Positions 35,209 through 43,836 of a stretch of DNA of 64,000 nt are shown here, piece by piece. The notes beneath the pieces were generated by a model. That model was given only the letters and a program-made list of their open reading frames with translations. It was not told where the DNA came from and ran no database searches. The translations under genes were made by a program, and so were the position numbers. Every line of letters starts with the position of its first letter. Position 1 is the stretch's first letter. Source of the stretch: Paraburkholderia sp. BCC1885 (GTDB taxonomy: Bacteria; Pseudomonadota; Gammaproteobacteria; Burkholderiales; Burkholderiaceae); contig NZ_CAAJGM010000285.1 in NCBI RefSeq assembly GCF_900996235.1, positions 62,001 through 126,000 of the forward strand, written 5' to 3'.

Positions 35209-36152
35209 GCGAAGCCATCCTTGCCGATTCTGCCGACGACTCCGCCGCCGCATCGCCGCTGTTTATTACGAGCAATGCTTCGATCGATGCATTCTGCGAC
35301 GCGCTGTGGCTCGAACACGGCCTGTCGCGCAACACGCTCGACGCCTACCGCCGCGACCTGCGTCTCTTCTGCGAATGGTTGGCGCTCAGCCGCAACGGTT
35401 CGCTCGACACCGCCAGCGAAGCCGATCTGACCGCTTACGCCGTGGTGCGGCAGAAAGACAAATCGACCTCGTCGAACCGGCGTCTTTCGGTATTTCGCCG
35501 CTATTACGCGTGGGCCGTGCGCGAACATCGCGCGCAGGTGGACCCGACGCTGCGCATCCGCTCCGCCAAACAGCCGGCGCGTTTTCCCGCCACGCTGAGC
35601 GAAGCCCAGGTCGAGGCGCTGCTCGGCGCGCCGGACGTCGGCACGCCGCTCGGCCTGCGCGATCGCACCATGCTGGAGTTGATGTACGCGAGCGGCCTGC
35701 GCGTCACCGAACTCGTCACGCTGAAGACGGTGGAAGTGGGGCTTAACGAAGGCGTCGTGCGGGTGATGGGCAAGGGCTCGAAGGAACGCCTGATTCCGTT
35801 CGGCGAGGAAGCGCACGGCTGGATCGAGCGCTATTTGCGCGAGGCCCGGCCCGCGTTGCTGGGCGCGCGCGCCACCGACGCGCTGTTCGTCACCACGCGC
35901 GCCGAGGGCATGACGCGCCAGCAGTTCTGGAACATCATCAAGCGTCACGCGGCGGCGGCCGAGGTGCATGCGCCGCTTTCGCCGCATACGTTGCGGCATG
36001 CATTCGCGACGCATTTGCTGAATCACGGCGCCGACCTGCGCGTGGTGCAGTTACTGCTCGGCCACACGGATATTTCGACGACGCAGATTTATACGCACGT
36101 CGCGCGCGAGCGGTTGAAGTCGCTGCACGCGGCGCATCATCCGCGAGGGTGA
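35205..36152 (+). CDS. xerD: Tyrosine recombinase XerD
   Basis: This 315-residue recombinase acts with XerC at the dif site to resolve chromosome dimers. Catalytic residues are visible: Arg in MYASGLRVTELVTL, HTLRHAFATHLL, the LLGHTDISTTQIYTHVA box with the nucleophile Tyr. The N-terminal core-binding domain is in place. C-terminal SLHAAHHPRG matches XerD rather than XerC. It overlaps ogt by four bases and is probably cotranscribed with it. Confidence 0.95.
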   Translation: MSEAILADSADDSAAASPLFITSNASIDAFCDALWLEHGLSRNTLDAYRRDLRLFCEWLALSRNGSLDTASEADLTAYAVVRQKDKSTSSNRRLSVFRRYYAWAVREHRAQVDPTLRIRSAKQPARFPATLSEAQVEALLGAPDVGTPLGLRDRTMLELMYASGLRVTELVTLKTVEVGLNEGVVRVMGKGSKERLIPFGEEAHGWIERYLREARPALLGARATDALFVTTRAEGMTRQQFWNIIKRHAAAAEVHAPLSPHTLRHAFATHLLNHGADLRVVQLLLGHTDISTTQIYTHVARERLKSLHAAHHPRG

Positions 36153-36218
36153 AATTGCGCGCTGCGGGCGACACGGCGGCTTCGTGAGACGTGAGGCGGC
36201 CGCCGGCTCCGCTCCGGC

Positions 36219-37781
36219 CTAAACCAGATCGCGCAGACGATGCTTGAGGATTTTGCCGGTCGATGCCGCCGGCAGCGCAGCCAGCACGCGTACTTCGGCA
36301 GGACGTTTATACGGCGCCAGACGCTCGCCGCACCACGCGATCAATTGCGCCGGCGTGACCTTGGCCGCGGCTCTCAGTTCGACGAACGCAATCACTTCCT
36401 CGTTGCCTTCTACCGCCCGCCCGATCACCGCCGATTGCACGACGTCCGCATGCGCGTTCAGCACGTGCTCGACTTCCGCCGGATACACGTTGAAGCCGGA
36501 GCGGATGATCAACTCCTTGCTGCGCCCGACGATATGCAGCGCGCCGTCGAGGTCCTGGCGCGCGAGATCGCCGGTTTTCAGCCAGCCGTCTTCGGTCACC
36601 GTCGCCTGGGTTTGTGCCGGATTGCGGTAATAGCCGAGCATCACGTTCGGTCCGCGCACCCACAGCTCGCCGATTTCCCCTGGCGCGGCGTCCACCCCTT
36701 CGAGCGTGACGAAGCGCACTTCGACGCCGGGAATCGCGTGACCGACCGAGCAATCGCTGCGCGGCGTGTCGAGCATGGTCTGGGCGACGGTCGGACTGCT
36801 CTCGGTCATCCCGTAGCCGTTGTGTAGCGCGAGCCCATAGACGCGTTCGACATGCGCCTTCAGCGCCGCGTCGAGCGGCGAGCCGCCCGAGTAGGCAAAG
36901 CGCAACTGCGGCGCGGACCACGCATGGCCTTGCGTCTGCAGATGTTCGAGCAACTTGGCGTGCATTGCGGGGACGCCCTGGAAGATCGATACGCGTTCTT
37001 CGGCGAGCGCGCGGCGCACGGCATCCGGGGCGAAACGCGGCGCGAGCCGCAAGGTGGCGCCCGCGTACAGGCTGCCGAGGCACACCGAGGCGAAGCCGTA
37101 GACGTGTGACAGAGGCAGCACGGCGTACACCACGTCGTGCGGACCGACTCCGCGCAGGCCGCTCGAAATCGCCGCGATAAACAGCAGGTTGCGATGCGAC
37201 AGCATCACGCCCTTAGGCGCGCCGGTGGTGCCTGTCGTGTAGATCAGCGCGGCGCACTGGCGCTCGCTTGCTGCCTCGACCGGCTCGGTCTCTGCGGTAT
37301 CGTCACGCGCAAAGGCCCATGCGCCGATGTCGGGCGCGAGCGTGGGCGCCATGGCAGCGCCGTGGCGTAGCGCATGTTGCTGCGCATCGGGCGAGCTTTC
37401 CACCGCGTAGGCGACAAGACGCGGCCTGGCATGCGCGCGAATCGCGTCGAGTTCGGCGGCGGACAGGCGTGCGTTCGACACGAGCGCCCACGCGTCGAGC
37501 TTCGCGGCGGCGAACAGCAACACTACCTGCGCGATGCTGTTTTCCGCCACGATCATCACGCGATCGCCGCCGCGCACGCCCCATTCGCGCAGCAATTGCG
37601 CGGTGGCTTCTACGGCTTCGAGCAGTTGCGCATTCGTCAGGCGGCGCGCGTCTTCGATCAGCGCGACGTGCTGCGGATCGCGCGCAGCGGCCAGCGCTGG
37701 AATTTCGGAGATGCGCCGGGGCAGTGCGGCCAGCAGGCGGGGCACGTCGATGGCGCTGCGTGCGGGCGAATCGAAAGTCAA
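36219..37781 (-). CDS. AMP-dependent acyl-CoA synthetase/ligase (long- or medium-chain type)
   Basis: This 520-residue adenylate-forming enzyme activates a carboxylic acid to an acyl-CoA. Motif A3 is IYTTGTTGAPKGVMLSHRN (about residue 170), later GYGMTESSPTV, WLKTGDLARQD and the catalytic lysine near its C-terminal end in STGKILKHRLRD. The best start is a TTG at 37781, five bases after an AAGGAGA site; no ATG fits. The frame extends further upstream but reads as non-coding. The substrate is not evident. It diverges from ybaK. Confidence 0.85.
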   Translation of the reverse strand: MTFDSPARSAIDVPRLLAALPRRISEIPALAAARDPQHVALIEDARRLTNAQLLEAVEATAQLLREWGVRGGDRVMIVAENSIAQVVLLFAAAKLDAWALVSNARLSAAELDAIRAHARPRLVAYAVESSPDAQQHALRHGAAMAPTLAPDIGAWAFARDDTAETEPVEAASERQCAALIYTTGTTGAPKGVMLSHRNLLFIAAISSGLRGVGPHDVVYAVLPLSHVYGFASVCLGSLYAGATLRLAPRFAPDAVRRALAEERVSIFQGVPAMHAKLLEHLQTQGHAWSAPQLRFAYSGGSPLDAALKAHVERVYGLALHNGYGMTESSPTVAQTMLDTPRSDCSVGHAIPGVEVRFVTLEGVDAAPGEIGELWVRGPNVMLGYYRNPAQTQATVTEDGWLKTGDLARQDLDGALHIVGRSKELIIRSGFNVYPAEVEHVLNAHADVVQSAVIGRAVEGNEEVIAFVELRAAAKVTPAQLIAWCGERLAPYKRPAEVRVLAALPAASTGKILKHRLRDLV

Positions 37782-37866
37782 CGCGGTCTCCTTGAAACAA
37801 AGGCATCCGCACGCCGCGCGGCGGATGATTTGCGAACGATCGTGCCACAGCCGCCGGAGGCGCACA

Positions 37867-37884
37867 ATTGGCCGTTCGGCCAAT
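37867..37884. repeat. Perfect 18-bp palindrome between the acyl-CoA ligase and ybaK genes
   Basis: ATTGGCCGTTCGGCCAAT is a perfect inverted repeat (eight-base arms, two-base centre) between two divergent genes, 35 bases upstream of the ybaK start and 86 upstream of the ligase start. It may be an operator for a dimeric regulator. Confidence 0.6.
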
Positions 37885-37918
37885 AGCCGTTGCGCGACGC
37901 CACTATTACAATGCGCCG

Positions 37919-38410
37919 ATGAGCAAATTCAGACACGTTTCCGAAACGCCTGCGACGCAGTTTTTGCGCCGCCACGGCGTCGCGTTCGGCGAGCATCCTT
38001 ACGACTATGTGGAGCATGGCGGCACCGCGGAATCGGCGCGCCAGCTCGGGGTCGACGAGCATCAGGTGGTCAAGACGCTCGTCATGGAAGACGAACATGC
38101 CAAGCCGCTGATCGTGCTGATGCACGGCGACCGCACCGTCTCCACCAAGAACCTCGCGCGACAGATCGGCGCAAAACGGGTCGAGCCGTGCAAGCCCGAA
38201 GTGGCGAACCGGCACTCGGGCTACCTGATCGGCGGCACCTCGCCGTTCGGCACCCGCAAGGCGATGCCGGTGTATGTCGAGTCGAGTATCCTCGAACTTG
38301 AACGGATCTGGCTGAACGGCGGGCGGCGCGGGTTTCTCGTCAGTATCGAACCCGCCGTGCTGAGCGCGCTGCTGGAGGCGAAACCGGTGCAATGCGCGAG
38401 TGTCGATTGA
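37919..38410 (+). CDS. ybaK: Cys-tRNA(Pro)/Cys-tRNA(Cys) deacylase, YbaK family
   Basis: This 163-residue protein of the YbaK/EbsC family hydrolyses mischarged Cys-tRNA(Pro). It has the conserved lysine region VKTLVMEDEHAKPLIVL, KNLARQIGAKRVEPC and GYLIGGTSPFGTRKAMPVYVE. It begins at the ATG at 37919, six bases after a TACAAT box, so the transcript may be leaderless. It sits two kilobases from other tRNA-quality genes but is not in an operon with them. Confidence 0.9.
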   Translation: MSKFRHVSETPATQFLRRHGVAFGEHPYDYVEHGGTAESARQLGVDEHQVVKTLVMEDEHAKPLIVLMHGDRTVSTKNLARQIGAKRVEPCKPEVANRHSGYLIGGTSPFGTRKAMPVYVESSILELERIWLNGGRRGFLVSIEPAVLSALLEAKPVQCASVD

Positions 38411-38587
38411 CGCGGCGAAGCGACCGGCCAGCCGCGCGTTTTCGTGCCAAGCCTCTGCGAAAGTGGCTGGTCGCGCGGGTCCGGTTCGGTAGAATGTTCG
38501 CCATTTCGCTTTAGCTGCGGGTGGCATGTTGCATCTGCGGCACCTGTTGCACCCATTGCGCTTTCCGATACCTATAAGAGACCCCTG

Positions 38588-39223
38588 ATGCAAAACCTGA
38601 TCGTCGCCGTCGTCGCCTATCTGATCGGTTCGGTGTCGTTTGCCGTGATCGTCAGTTCCGTGATGGGCCTCGCCGACCCGCGCTCCTATGGCTCGAAGAA
38701 TCCCGGCGCCACCAATGTGCTGCGCAGCGGCAACAAGACAGCCGCAGTTTTGACGCTGCTCGGCGACGCGTTCAAGGGCTGGCTTGCCGTGTGGCTCGTC
38801 AGCCACTTCGGCCCGCATTACGGCCTCGACGACACGGCGATCGCGCTGGCTGCCATTGCCGTGTTCCTTGGTCATCTGTATCCGGTGTTCTTCCGCTTCA
38901 AGGGCGGCAAAGGTGTGGCGACGGCAGCGGGCGTGTTGCTGGCCATCAATCCTGTGCTCGGGATTGCTACCTTGCTGACCTGGTTGATCGTCGCGTTTTT
39001 TACCCGCTACTCGTCGCTGGCGGCGCTCGCCGCGGCGGTGTTCGCGCCGCTTTTCGACGGCTTTCTGTTCGGCGCGAACATCATTGCGCTGGCGATCGTC
39101 GCGATGAGCTCGCTGCTGGTGTGGCGCCATCGCGGCAACATCGCGAAGCTGATGGCGGGGCAGGAAAGCCGCATCGGCGACAAGAAGAAGGCCGAGGCTC
39201 AGGCGGCCGCGAAGCGGCACTGA
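38588..39223 (+). CDS. plsY: Glycerol-3-phosphate acyltransferase PlsY
   Basis: This 211-residue membrane enzyme transfers an acyl group from acyl-phosphate to glycerol-3-phosphate, starting phospholipid synthesis. It has five predicted membrane helices and the family motifs SKNPGATNVLRSGNK, GHLYPVFFRFKGGKGVATAAG. The ATG at 38588 follows the family N-terminus (MQNLIVAVV); the frame is open further upstream to 38444 without coding character. The C-terminal basic tail (KKKAEAQAAAKRH) is slightly extended. Confidence 0.94.
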   Translation: MQNLIVAVVAYLIGSVSFAVIVSSVMGLADPRSYGSKNPGATNVLRSGNKTAAVLTLLGDAFKGWLAVWLVSHFGPHYGLDDTAIALAAIAVFLGHLYPVFFRFKGGKGVATAAGVLLAINPVLGIATLLTWLIVAFFTRYSSLAALAAAVFAPLFDGFLFGANIIALAIVAMSSLLVWRHRGNIAKLMAGQESRIGDKKKAEAQAAAKRH

Positions 39224-39245
39224 AGACAGCCGGCTCTTCGGGCGC

Positions 39246-39267
39246 CACAGCGTCAGAGGACGCTGTG
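39246..39267. terminator. Hairpin between convergent plsY and yajQ
   Basis: CACAGCGTC (39246-39254) and GACGCTGTG (39259-39267) form a perfect 9-bp stem with an AGAG loop, 22 bases after plsY. No T-run follows, so it is a possible rho-independent-like or stabilising structure rather than a sure terminator. Confidence 0.5.
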
Positions 39268-39336
39268 ATGCACAGCGGTGGCAGGCGATCTGGACATGCC
39301 GCCACCCTGGCTTCGCGCCCGCCGGGCCCGTTCGCC

Positions 39337-39822
39337 TTAATCGCGGAAGTTGTTGAAGTCGAGCGGCGTATCCGTCACATCCTTGCGCAGCAGCGCGATC
39401 ACGCTTTGCAGGTCGTCGCGCTTGGTGCCGTTCACGCGCACCGCGTCGCCCTGAATGCTCGCCTGAACCTTGATTTTGCTGTCTTTCACAAGCCTGACGA
39501 TTTTCTTCGCCAGGTCGCCCGATACGCCTTTCTTCACGGTGACGACCTGCTTCACCTTGTCGCCGCCCACCTTCTCGATCTTGCCGTAGTCGAGAAAGCG
39601 CACGTCCACATTGCGCTTGGCCATTTTCGACACCATCACGTCCTTGACCTGGCCGAGCTTGAAGTCGTCGTCGGCGTACAGCGTCAATTCGTGCTCCTTG
39701 TGCTCGACGCGCGCGTCCGAGCCCTTGAAGTCGAAACGGGTGGAAATTTCCTTGTTGGACTGCTCGATCGCGTTCTTGACTTCGATCATGTTCGCTTCGC
39801 AAACGACGTCAAACGATGGCAT
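39337..39822 (-). CDS. yajQ: YajQ family nucleotide-binding protein (DUF520)
   Basis: This 161-residue protein belongs to the YajQ/DUF520 family, with two ferredoxin-like domains. Members bind cyclic di-GMP in Xanthomonas and nucleotides or tRNA in other work; the biochemical function here is unproven. Family features are SFDVVCEANMIEVKNAIEQS near the start, ISTRFDFKGSDARVE and the C-terminal QSVIALLRKDVTDTPLDFNN (20 residues). The ATG at 39822 matches the family start. Confidence 0.93.
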   Translation of the reverse strand: MPSFDVVCEANMIEVKNAIEQSNKEISTRFDFKGSDARVEHKEHELTLYADDDFKLGQVKDVMVSKMAKRNVDVRFLDYGKIEKVGGDKVKQVVTVKKGVSGDLAKKIVRLVKDSKIKVQASIQGDAVRVNGTKRDDLQSVIALLRKDVTDTPLDFNNFRD

Positions 39823-39947
39823 TGCTTTCTCCCAATAGTGCCGCGGTGCGTGGCGCCGCCGGACGGCTGCGCACGATGCACTCGCTATAATCACGAACCG
39901 GACGTCATTTTACCGACGCCTTACTCTTTTGCCCAAGGCCGCTGCGG

Positions 39948-41039
39948 ATGACCGCCCGGCCCGCCGCAGACGCCCCTCATATTCCGATGTCCCCGATGTC
40001 TCATCAGCCCGACTCCCCATCCTTCCTCGCCGACTATCCGCTGCAGCCGCACAACACGTTTGGTTTCGACGTGCGCGCGCGTCTGGCATGCCGCATCGAG
40101 CGCGAGGCGCAATTGCTGGCCGCGGTGCGCGACCCGCGCGCGGCGGGCTTGCGCCGGCTGGTGCTGGGCGGCGGCAGCAACATTGTGCTGACCGGCGACT
40201 TCGACGGCCTCGTGCTGCTGGTGGCGCTGCGCGGCCATCGTCTTGCGCGTGAAGACAACGAAGCCTGGTACGTCGAGGCGTCGGCCGGCGAAAACTGGCA
40301 CGACTTCGTCGCCTGGACGCTCGCACAGGGGATGCCCGGACTCGAAAACCTCGCGCTGATTCCGGGGACGGTGGGCGCGGCGCCGATCCAGAACATCGGC
40401 GCTTACGGTCTGGAGATGTGCGAGCGCTTCGCGTCGCTGCGTGCCGTGGAACTGGCGAGCGGCGAGGTGCTTGAACTGGACGCCGCTGCGTGCCGGTTCG
40501 GCTATCGCGACAGTTCTTTCAAGCGCGAAGGGCGCGACCGTTTTGTGATTACGTCGGTGACCTTTCGCTTGCCGAAGGCTTGGGTGCCGCGTGCCAGTTA
40601 CGCGGACATCGCGCGGGAACTGGCCGCCGAAGGCCATGGTGACACATCGCCGAGCGCGCAGGCGATTTTCGACGCCGTCGTGGCAGTGCGGCGCGCCAAG
40701 TTGCCCGATCCGGCGCAACTCGGCAATGCCGGCAGTTTCTTCAAGAATCCGGTGATCGATGCCGCGCAGTTCGCGGCCTTGCAACGGCGCGAGCCTGAAG
40801 TGGTGTCGTACCGGCAAGCGGACGGCACGGTGAAACTCGCCGCCGGCTGGCTGATCGACCGTTGCGGCTGGAAAGGGCGCGCCATGGGCGCGGCGGCCGT
40901 GCACGACCGTCAGGCGCTGGTGCTGGTGAACCGCGGCGGCGCGAGCGGCGCCGCGGTGCTCGAATTGGCCCGCGCCATTCAGCGTGACGTGCGCGAGCGG
41001 TTCGGCGTGGAGCTGGAGGCCGAGCCGGTCTGTCTGTAG
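39948..41039 (+). CDS. murB: UDP-N-acetylmuramate dehydrogenase
   Basis: This FAD enzyme of about 363 residues reduces UDP-GlcNAc-enolpyruvate to UDP-MurNAc, a committed step of peptidoglycan synthesis. FAD motif VLGGGSNIVLTGDFDG, LALIPGTVGAAPIQNIGAYG, the type I insertion with SSFKREGRDRFVITSV and NAGSFFKNPV are all present. The start is uncertain: ATGs at 39948, 39987 and 39996 are in frame, none with a clear ribosome site, and the conserved part begins after the last. It converges with argF. Confidence 0.93.
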   Translation: MTARPAADAPHIPMSPMSHQPDSPSFLADYPLQPHNTFGFDVRARLACRIEREAQLLAAVRDPRAAGLRRLVLGGGSNIVLTGDFDGLVLLVALRGHRLAREDNEAWYVEASAGENWHDFVAWTLAQGMPGLENLALIPGTVGAAPIQNIGAYGLEMCERFASLRAVELASGEVLELDAAACRFGYRDSSFKREGRDRFVITSVTFRLPKAWVPRASYADIARELAAEGHGDTSPSAQAIFDAVVAVRRAKLPDPAQLGNAGSFFKNPVIDAAQFAALQRREPEVVSYRQADGTVKLAAGWLIDRCGWKGRAMGAAAVHDRQALVLVNRGGASGAAVLELARAIQRDVRERFGVELEAEPVCL

Positions 41040-41125
41040 TCCCGCGCGGTCTTGGGACATGCGCGGCGCGTTCGTGACAGCCTGCCTCGTATTCAGGCCC
41101 CGTCGCGCTTCGCGCACACCCTCGC

Positions 41126-42055
41126 TCAGTGATTCAGCTTGCCGAGCAGCAGAAATTCCATCAATGCCTTTTGCACGTGCAGACGGTTTTCCGCTTCGTC
41201 CCACACGACGCTTTGCGGCCCGTCGATCACTTCCGCGCTGACTTCCTCGCCGCGGTGGGCGGGCAGGCAGTGCATGAAGAGTGCGTCGGCATTGGCGCAA
41301 GCCATCATCTCGGCATCCACGCACCAGTCGGCGAATGCTTTTTTGCGCGTTTCGTTTTCCGCCTCGAAGCCCATGCTGGTCCACACGTCGGTGGTGACCA
41401 GATCGGCGCCGGCACAGGCTTGGTTCGGATCGTCGAATTCTTCGAAGAAGGGGGCGCTTTCCGCCGCCACTATTGCGTGGTCGAGCTTGTAGCCCGGCGG
41501 TGTGGACAGGCGCAGCTTGAAGCCGAGAATCTGCGCCGCCTCGATCCACGTGTAGAGCATATTGTTGGCGTCGCCGACCCACGCCACCGTCTTGCCGCGA
41601 ATCGGGCCGCGATGTTCGAAATACGTGAAGATATCAGCCAGCACCTGACAGGGGTGATACTCATTGGTCAAGCCATTGATGACCGGTACGCGTGAATTTT
41701 CAGCAAAGCGCGTGAGAATGTCCTGGCCGAATGTGCGGATCATGATGATGTCTACCATCCGCGAGATGACTTGCGCCGCGTCTTCGATCGGTTCACCGCG
41801 ACCCAGTTGCGTATCGCGCGTGCTCATGAAGACGGCATGGCCGCCGAGCTGGAAGATACCCGCTTCGAACGACAGGCGCGTGCGCGTCGAGTTTTTCTCG
41901 AAGATCATCGCAAGCGTGCGGTCGTGGAGCGGATGGTAGGTCTCGTAGTTTTTGAACTTGCGCTTCAGAATGCGCGCGCGTTCAAGCACGTACTCGTAAT
42001 CTTCCAGGGAGAAATCCTTGAACTGCAGGTAATGGCGAATTTTCTTGGCGGTCAT
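41126..42055 (-). CDS. argF: Ornithine carbamoyltransferase
   Basis: This 309-residue enzyme makes citrulline from ornithine and carbamoyl phosphate in arginine synthesis. Carbamoyl phosphate motif STRTRLSFE, the HPCQVLAD segment, the ornithine-binding region around TSMGFEAE, and the FMHCLPAHRGEEV catalytic Cys motif are present. The anabolic form is favoured because no arcA or arcC is nearby. The ATG at 42055 starts the family N-terminus (KKIRHYLQFKDFS). Confidence 0.95.
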   Translation of the reverse strand: MTAKKIRHYLQFKDFSLEDYEYVLERARILKRKFKNYETYHPLHDRTLAMIFEKNSTRTRLSFEAGIFQLGGHAVFMSTRDTQLGRGEPIEDAAQVISRMVDIIMIRTFGQDILTRFAENSRVPVINGLTNEYHPCQVLADIFTYFEHRGPIRGKTVAWVGDANNMLYTWIEAAQILGFKLRLSTPPGYKLDHAIVAAESAPFFEEFDDPNQACAGADLVTTDVWTSMGFEAENETRKKAFADWCVDAEMMACANADALFMHCLPAHRGEEVSAEVIDGPQSVVWDEAENRLHVQKALMEFLLLGKLNH

Positions 42056-42484
42056 GAAACAAATACGGCGGTCTCACCCGGCGAAATTGCCGGACTGTGC
42101 CGCCGTCGTTTGTGGTAACTCCATGCAGCATAAAGGATTTTGACCGCTTTGACGAGTTGGCGGGACGGCAGGCTGGGCATTCCTGGCAGGCTGCTCAGCA
42201 TGTAGGAGTGTTCTTGTGTGCAGTGCGGAAAAGGGTCGGCTGAGCTATAATCTCGGGGTTTCCCAACAGCCCGGCAAGCAGGTTGCATGCTTGCTGGACA
42301 CGGCTCGCGCGCCCGGAAGTCTCTCCTCGCGGTGCGCCGTCATGACGATTGCCGAGGTGGCCTTGGCCGGCACCGCGGCCGTGGGCGGGAAGGTCCGCGA
42401 GGTCGTGTACGACGTGTTCAGTTAGCCGTTCAGGCAGCCGCATTCGCCGGCATTTTGCTGGGCAAGTCACATAGGTATTCCTAC
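42056..42484. other. 429-bp gap between argF and DUF3579 gene, with structured sequence
   Basis: This divergent gap holds a strong TATAAT at 42246-42251 for the rightward side and, just after it, an inverted repeat CCGGCAAGCA (42271-42280) with TGCTTGCTGG (42288-42297), ten pairs including one G-U and a seven-base loop. The 150 bases that follow are GC-rich. A 69-codon open frame here lacks coding character. It could be a long leader of the DUF3579 gene or a small RNA gene. Confidence 0.45.
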
Positions 42485-42829
42485 ATGGCCGAAGAAGCTC
42501 CAACCGAATTTTTCATTCAGGGTGTCACCAAGAGCGGAAAAATATTTCGGCCGAGCGACTGGTCGGAGCGTCTCGCGGGGGTGATGTCCATGTTCGGGCC
42601 GGGGGCAAAAAAGGGGCCAAACGCCTACATGCAGTACTCGTTGTACGTCCGTCCCACGATCCTCGACAATCTCAAGTGTGTGATTCTCGATTCGCGGCTG
42701 CGCGACATCGAGCCCATGGCCTTCGATTTCGTCATGAACTTCGCCAAGGACAACGATCTCGTCGTGACCGAAGCGTGCGAACTGCCGCCACATCACGGCA
42801 CGCAGGTGGCGTTGAAGGCTGGCAAGTAG
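42485..42829 (+). CDS. DUF3579 family protein
   Basis: This 114-residue protein matches the DUF3579 family, small cytoplasmic proteins found in Betaproteobacteria, with no known function. Visible traits are TEFFIQGVTKSGKIFRPSDW near the start, the MQYSLYVRPTILDNLKCVIL segment and C-terminal ACELPPHHGTQVAL. The ATG at 42485 is chosen from family length. The frame is open upstream but looks non-coding. In related genomes it sits beside argF, as here. Confidence 0.82.
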   Translation: MAEEAPTEFFIQGVTKSGKIFRPSDWSERLAGVMSMFGPGAKKGPNAYMQYSLYVRPTILDNLKCVILDSRLRDIEPMAFDFVMNFAKDNDLVVTEACELPPHHGTQVALKAGK

Positions 42830-42959
42830 AAGGAGCGGGCGCTAGCAGAAAGGCGTTGGTTTGTCGCGCTGCCGGGCCGTGCGGTCAAGCCTGGACCAGA
42901 ATCGGATAGAGCAGCCAGAAGGCGAACGGAAAAAAGAACGCGAACGAAAAAATGACAAG

Positions 42960-42981
42960 ACCCGCTCGAGCGGGTTTTTTT
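42960..42981 (+). terminator. Rho-independent terminator after the DUF3579 gene
   Basis: The perfect palindrome ACCCGCTCGAGCGGGT (42960-42975) is followed by a run of T to 42981. It is a strong rightward terminator about 130 bases after the stop. Confidence 0.85.
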
Positions 42982-43064
42982 ATGCCTGTGCGCTGTTGTG
43001 CCTATGCCTGTTGCAGACACGGCGCGCCGGCCATCTGCACCGCCGCTTATCCGCACGCCGCCCA

Positions 43065-43092
43065 AACAAAAAAGCCCGCCAGAGCGGGCTTT
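43065..43092 (-). terminator. Rho-independent terminator of rpsT
   Basis: Read leftward, AGCCCGC and GCGGGCT (43090-43084 and 43079-43073) pair around a four-base loop and are followed by a T-run (AAAAAA on the plus strand, 43068-43073). It lies about 55 bases after the rpsT stop. Confidence 0.82.
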
Positions 43093-43145
43093 CATGACGA
43101 CGCAGCGGAAACAGGAGGTAGCCCACCGAAGCGGGCTGACCGGAT

Positions 43146-43424
43146 TTACTGCGCTGCGGGCGCTTGCAGACCCTTGATGGCTGCAGCGAGGCGGCTCTTA
43201 TGGCGAGCTGCCTTGTTCTTGTGAACGATTTTCTTGTCGGCGATGATGTCGATCGTCTTCGACGACGACAGGAAGATCTCAGCGGCCTTAGCCTTGTCGC
43301 CGGCGTCGATCGCCTTGCGAACAGCCTTGATTGCCGTGCGGAACTTCGAGCGCAGCGCCGAGTTGTGCGAGTTTGCTTTCGCGGCCTGACGGGCGCGCTT
43401 GCGTGCTTGTGCGGAGTTAGCCAT
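43146..43424 (-). CDS. rpsT: 30S ribosomal protein S20
   Basis: This 92-residue basic protein binds 16S rRNA in the body of the small subunit. It shows the family sequence MANSAQARKRARQAAKAN at the start, SALRSKFRTAIKAVRKAI-like middle and IVHKNKAARHKSRLAAAIKG at the end. The single gene has its own promoter (43654-43683) and terminator (43065-43092). The leader of about 220 bases is long enough for the autoregulation known for S20. Confidence 0.97.
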   Translation of the reverse strand: MANSAQARKRARQAAKANSHNSALRSKFRTAIKAVRKAIDAGDKAKAAEIFLSSSKTIDIIADKKIVHKNKAARHKSRLAAAIKGLQAPAAQ

Positions 43425-43653
43425 GACGGTTCCTTATCCTGTTCCTGTTTCCAGTACCTGACCTTCGAGTGGCCGGGTGCTGCTTTTAGATCGAACTCCT
43501 GGAAGCGATTGCCCAAGAGCGCAAAAAGTGTCGAAATTACTGATCCAGCTACACCAAATCAGGCTCATTTCAGCTGGCATTGGAAGGGTGCCCGAGGTAT
43601 CTCGTAAGCGTCCTTAATGCCGCCCGAAAATTGAGCGAGCTTCGAAACCGGCG

Positions 43654-43683
43654 ATTATAGCAACAAAAACAAGCACGTGGCAA
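43654..43683 (-). promoter_or_regulatory. rpsT promoter
   Basis: Read leftward, TTGCCA (43683-43678), an 18-base spacer and a perfect TATAAT (43659-43654) form a strong sigma-70 promoter about 230 bases before rpsT. Confidence 0.75.
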
Positions 43684-43795
43684 ACGGAAATGCGCGATCC
43701 GGGGCGCGAGTGTCGTCGTGACGCGTCGCTCAAACTGCCTGGCGGGGATGCGCGGCGAACGTCTGCGCGGCAAATCGGTCCGATTCGGGTCCTGG

Positions 43796-43827
43796 TTGAT
43801 AGCCCGCCTGTGCGGCACCCGTATAAT
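43796..43827 (+). promoter_or_regulatory. murJ promoter with -10 nine bases before the start codon
   Basis: A perfect TATAAT at 43822-43827 lies nine bases before the murJ ATG, with TTGATA at 43796-43801 (20-base spacer, longer than ideal). No ribosome site is visible, so the transcript would be nearly leaderless. Confidence 0.55.
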
Positions 43828-43836
43828 AAGCGCCCC

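Larger units (their letters stand above)
42830..43145. other. 316-bp gap with two terminators between DUF3579 gene and rpsT
   Basis: The gap holds the rightward terminator at 42960-42981 and the leftward rpsT terminator at 43065-43092. A purine-rich stretch (GAAAAAAGAACG and similar, near 42930-42950) precedes the first. No gene was found. Confidence 0.55.
43425..43836. other. Divergent rpsT / murJ control region
   Basis: This 412-bp gap holds the rpsT promoter and long leader on one side and the murJ -10 box on the other. An in-frame extension of murJ back to 43690 is Arg-rich and unlike coding sequence. Nothing else was recognised. Confidence 0.55.

Noticed and set aside
37778..39802. A 674-codon leftward open frame across ybaK, plsY and yajQ
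   Set aside because: It is the antisense or out-of-frame shadow of three recognised genes and has no domain.
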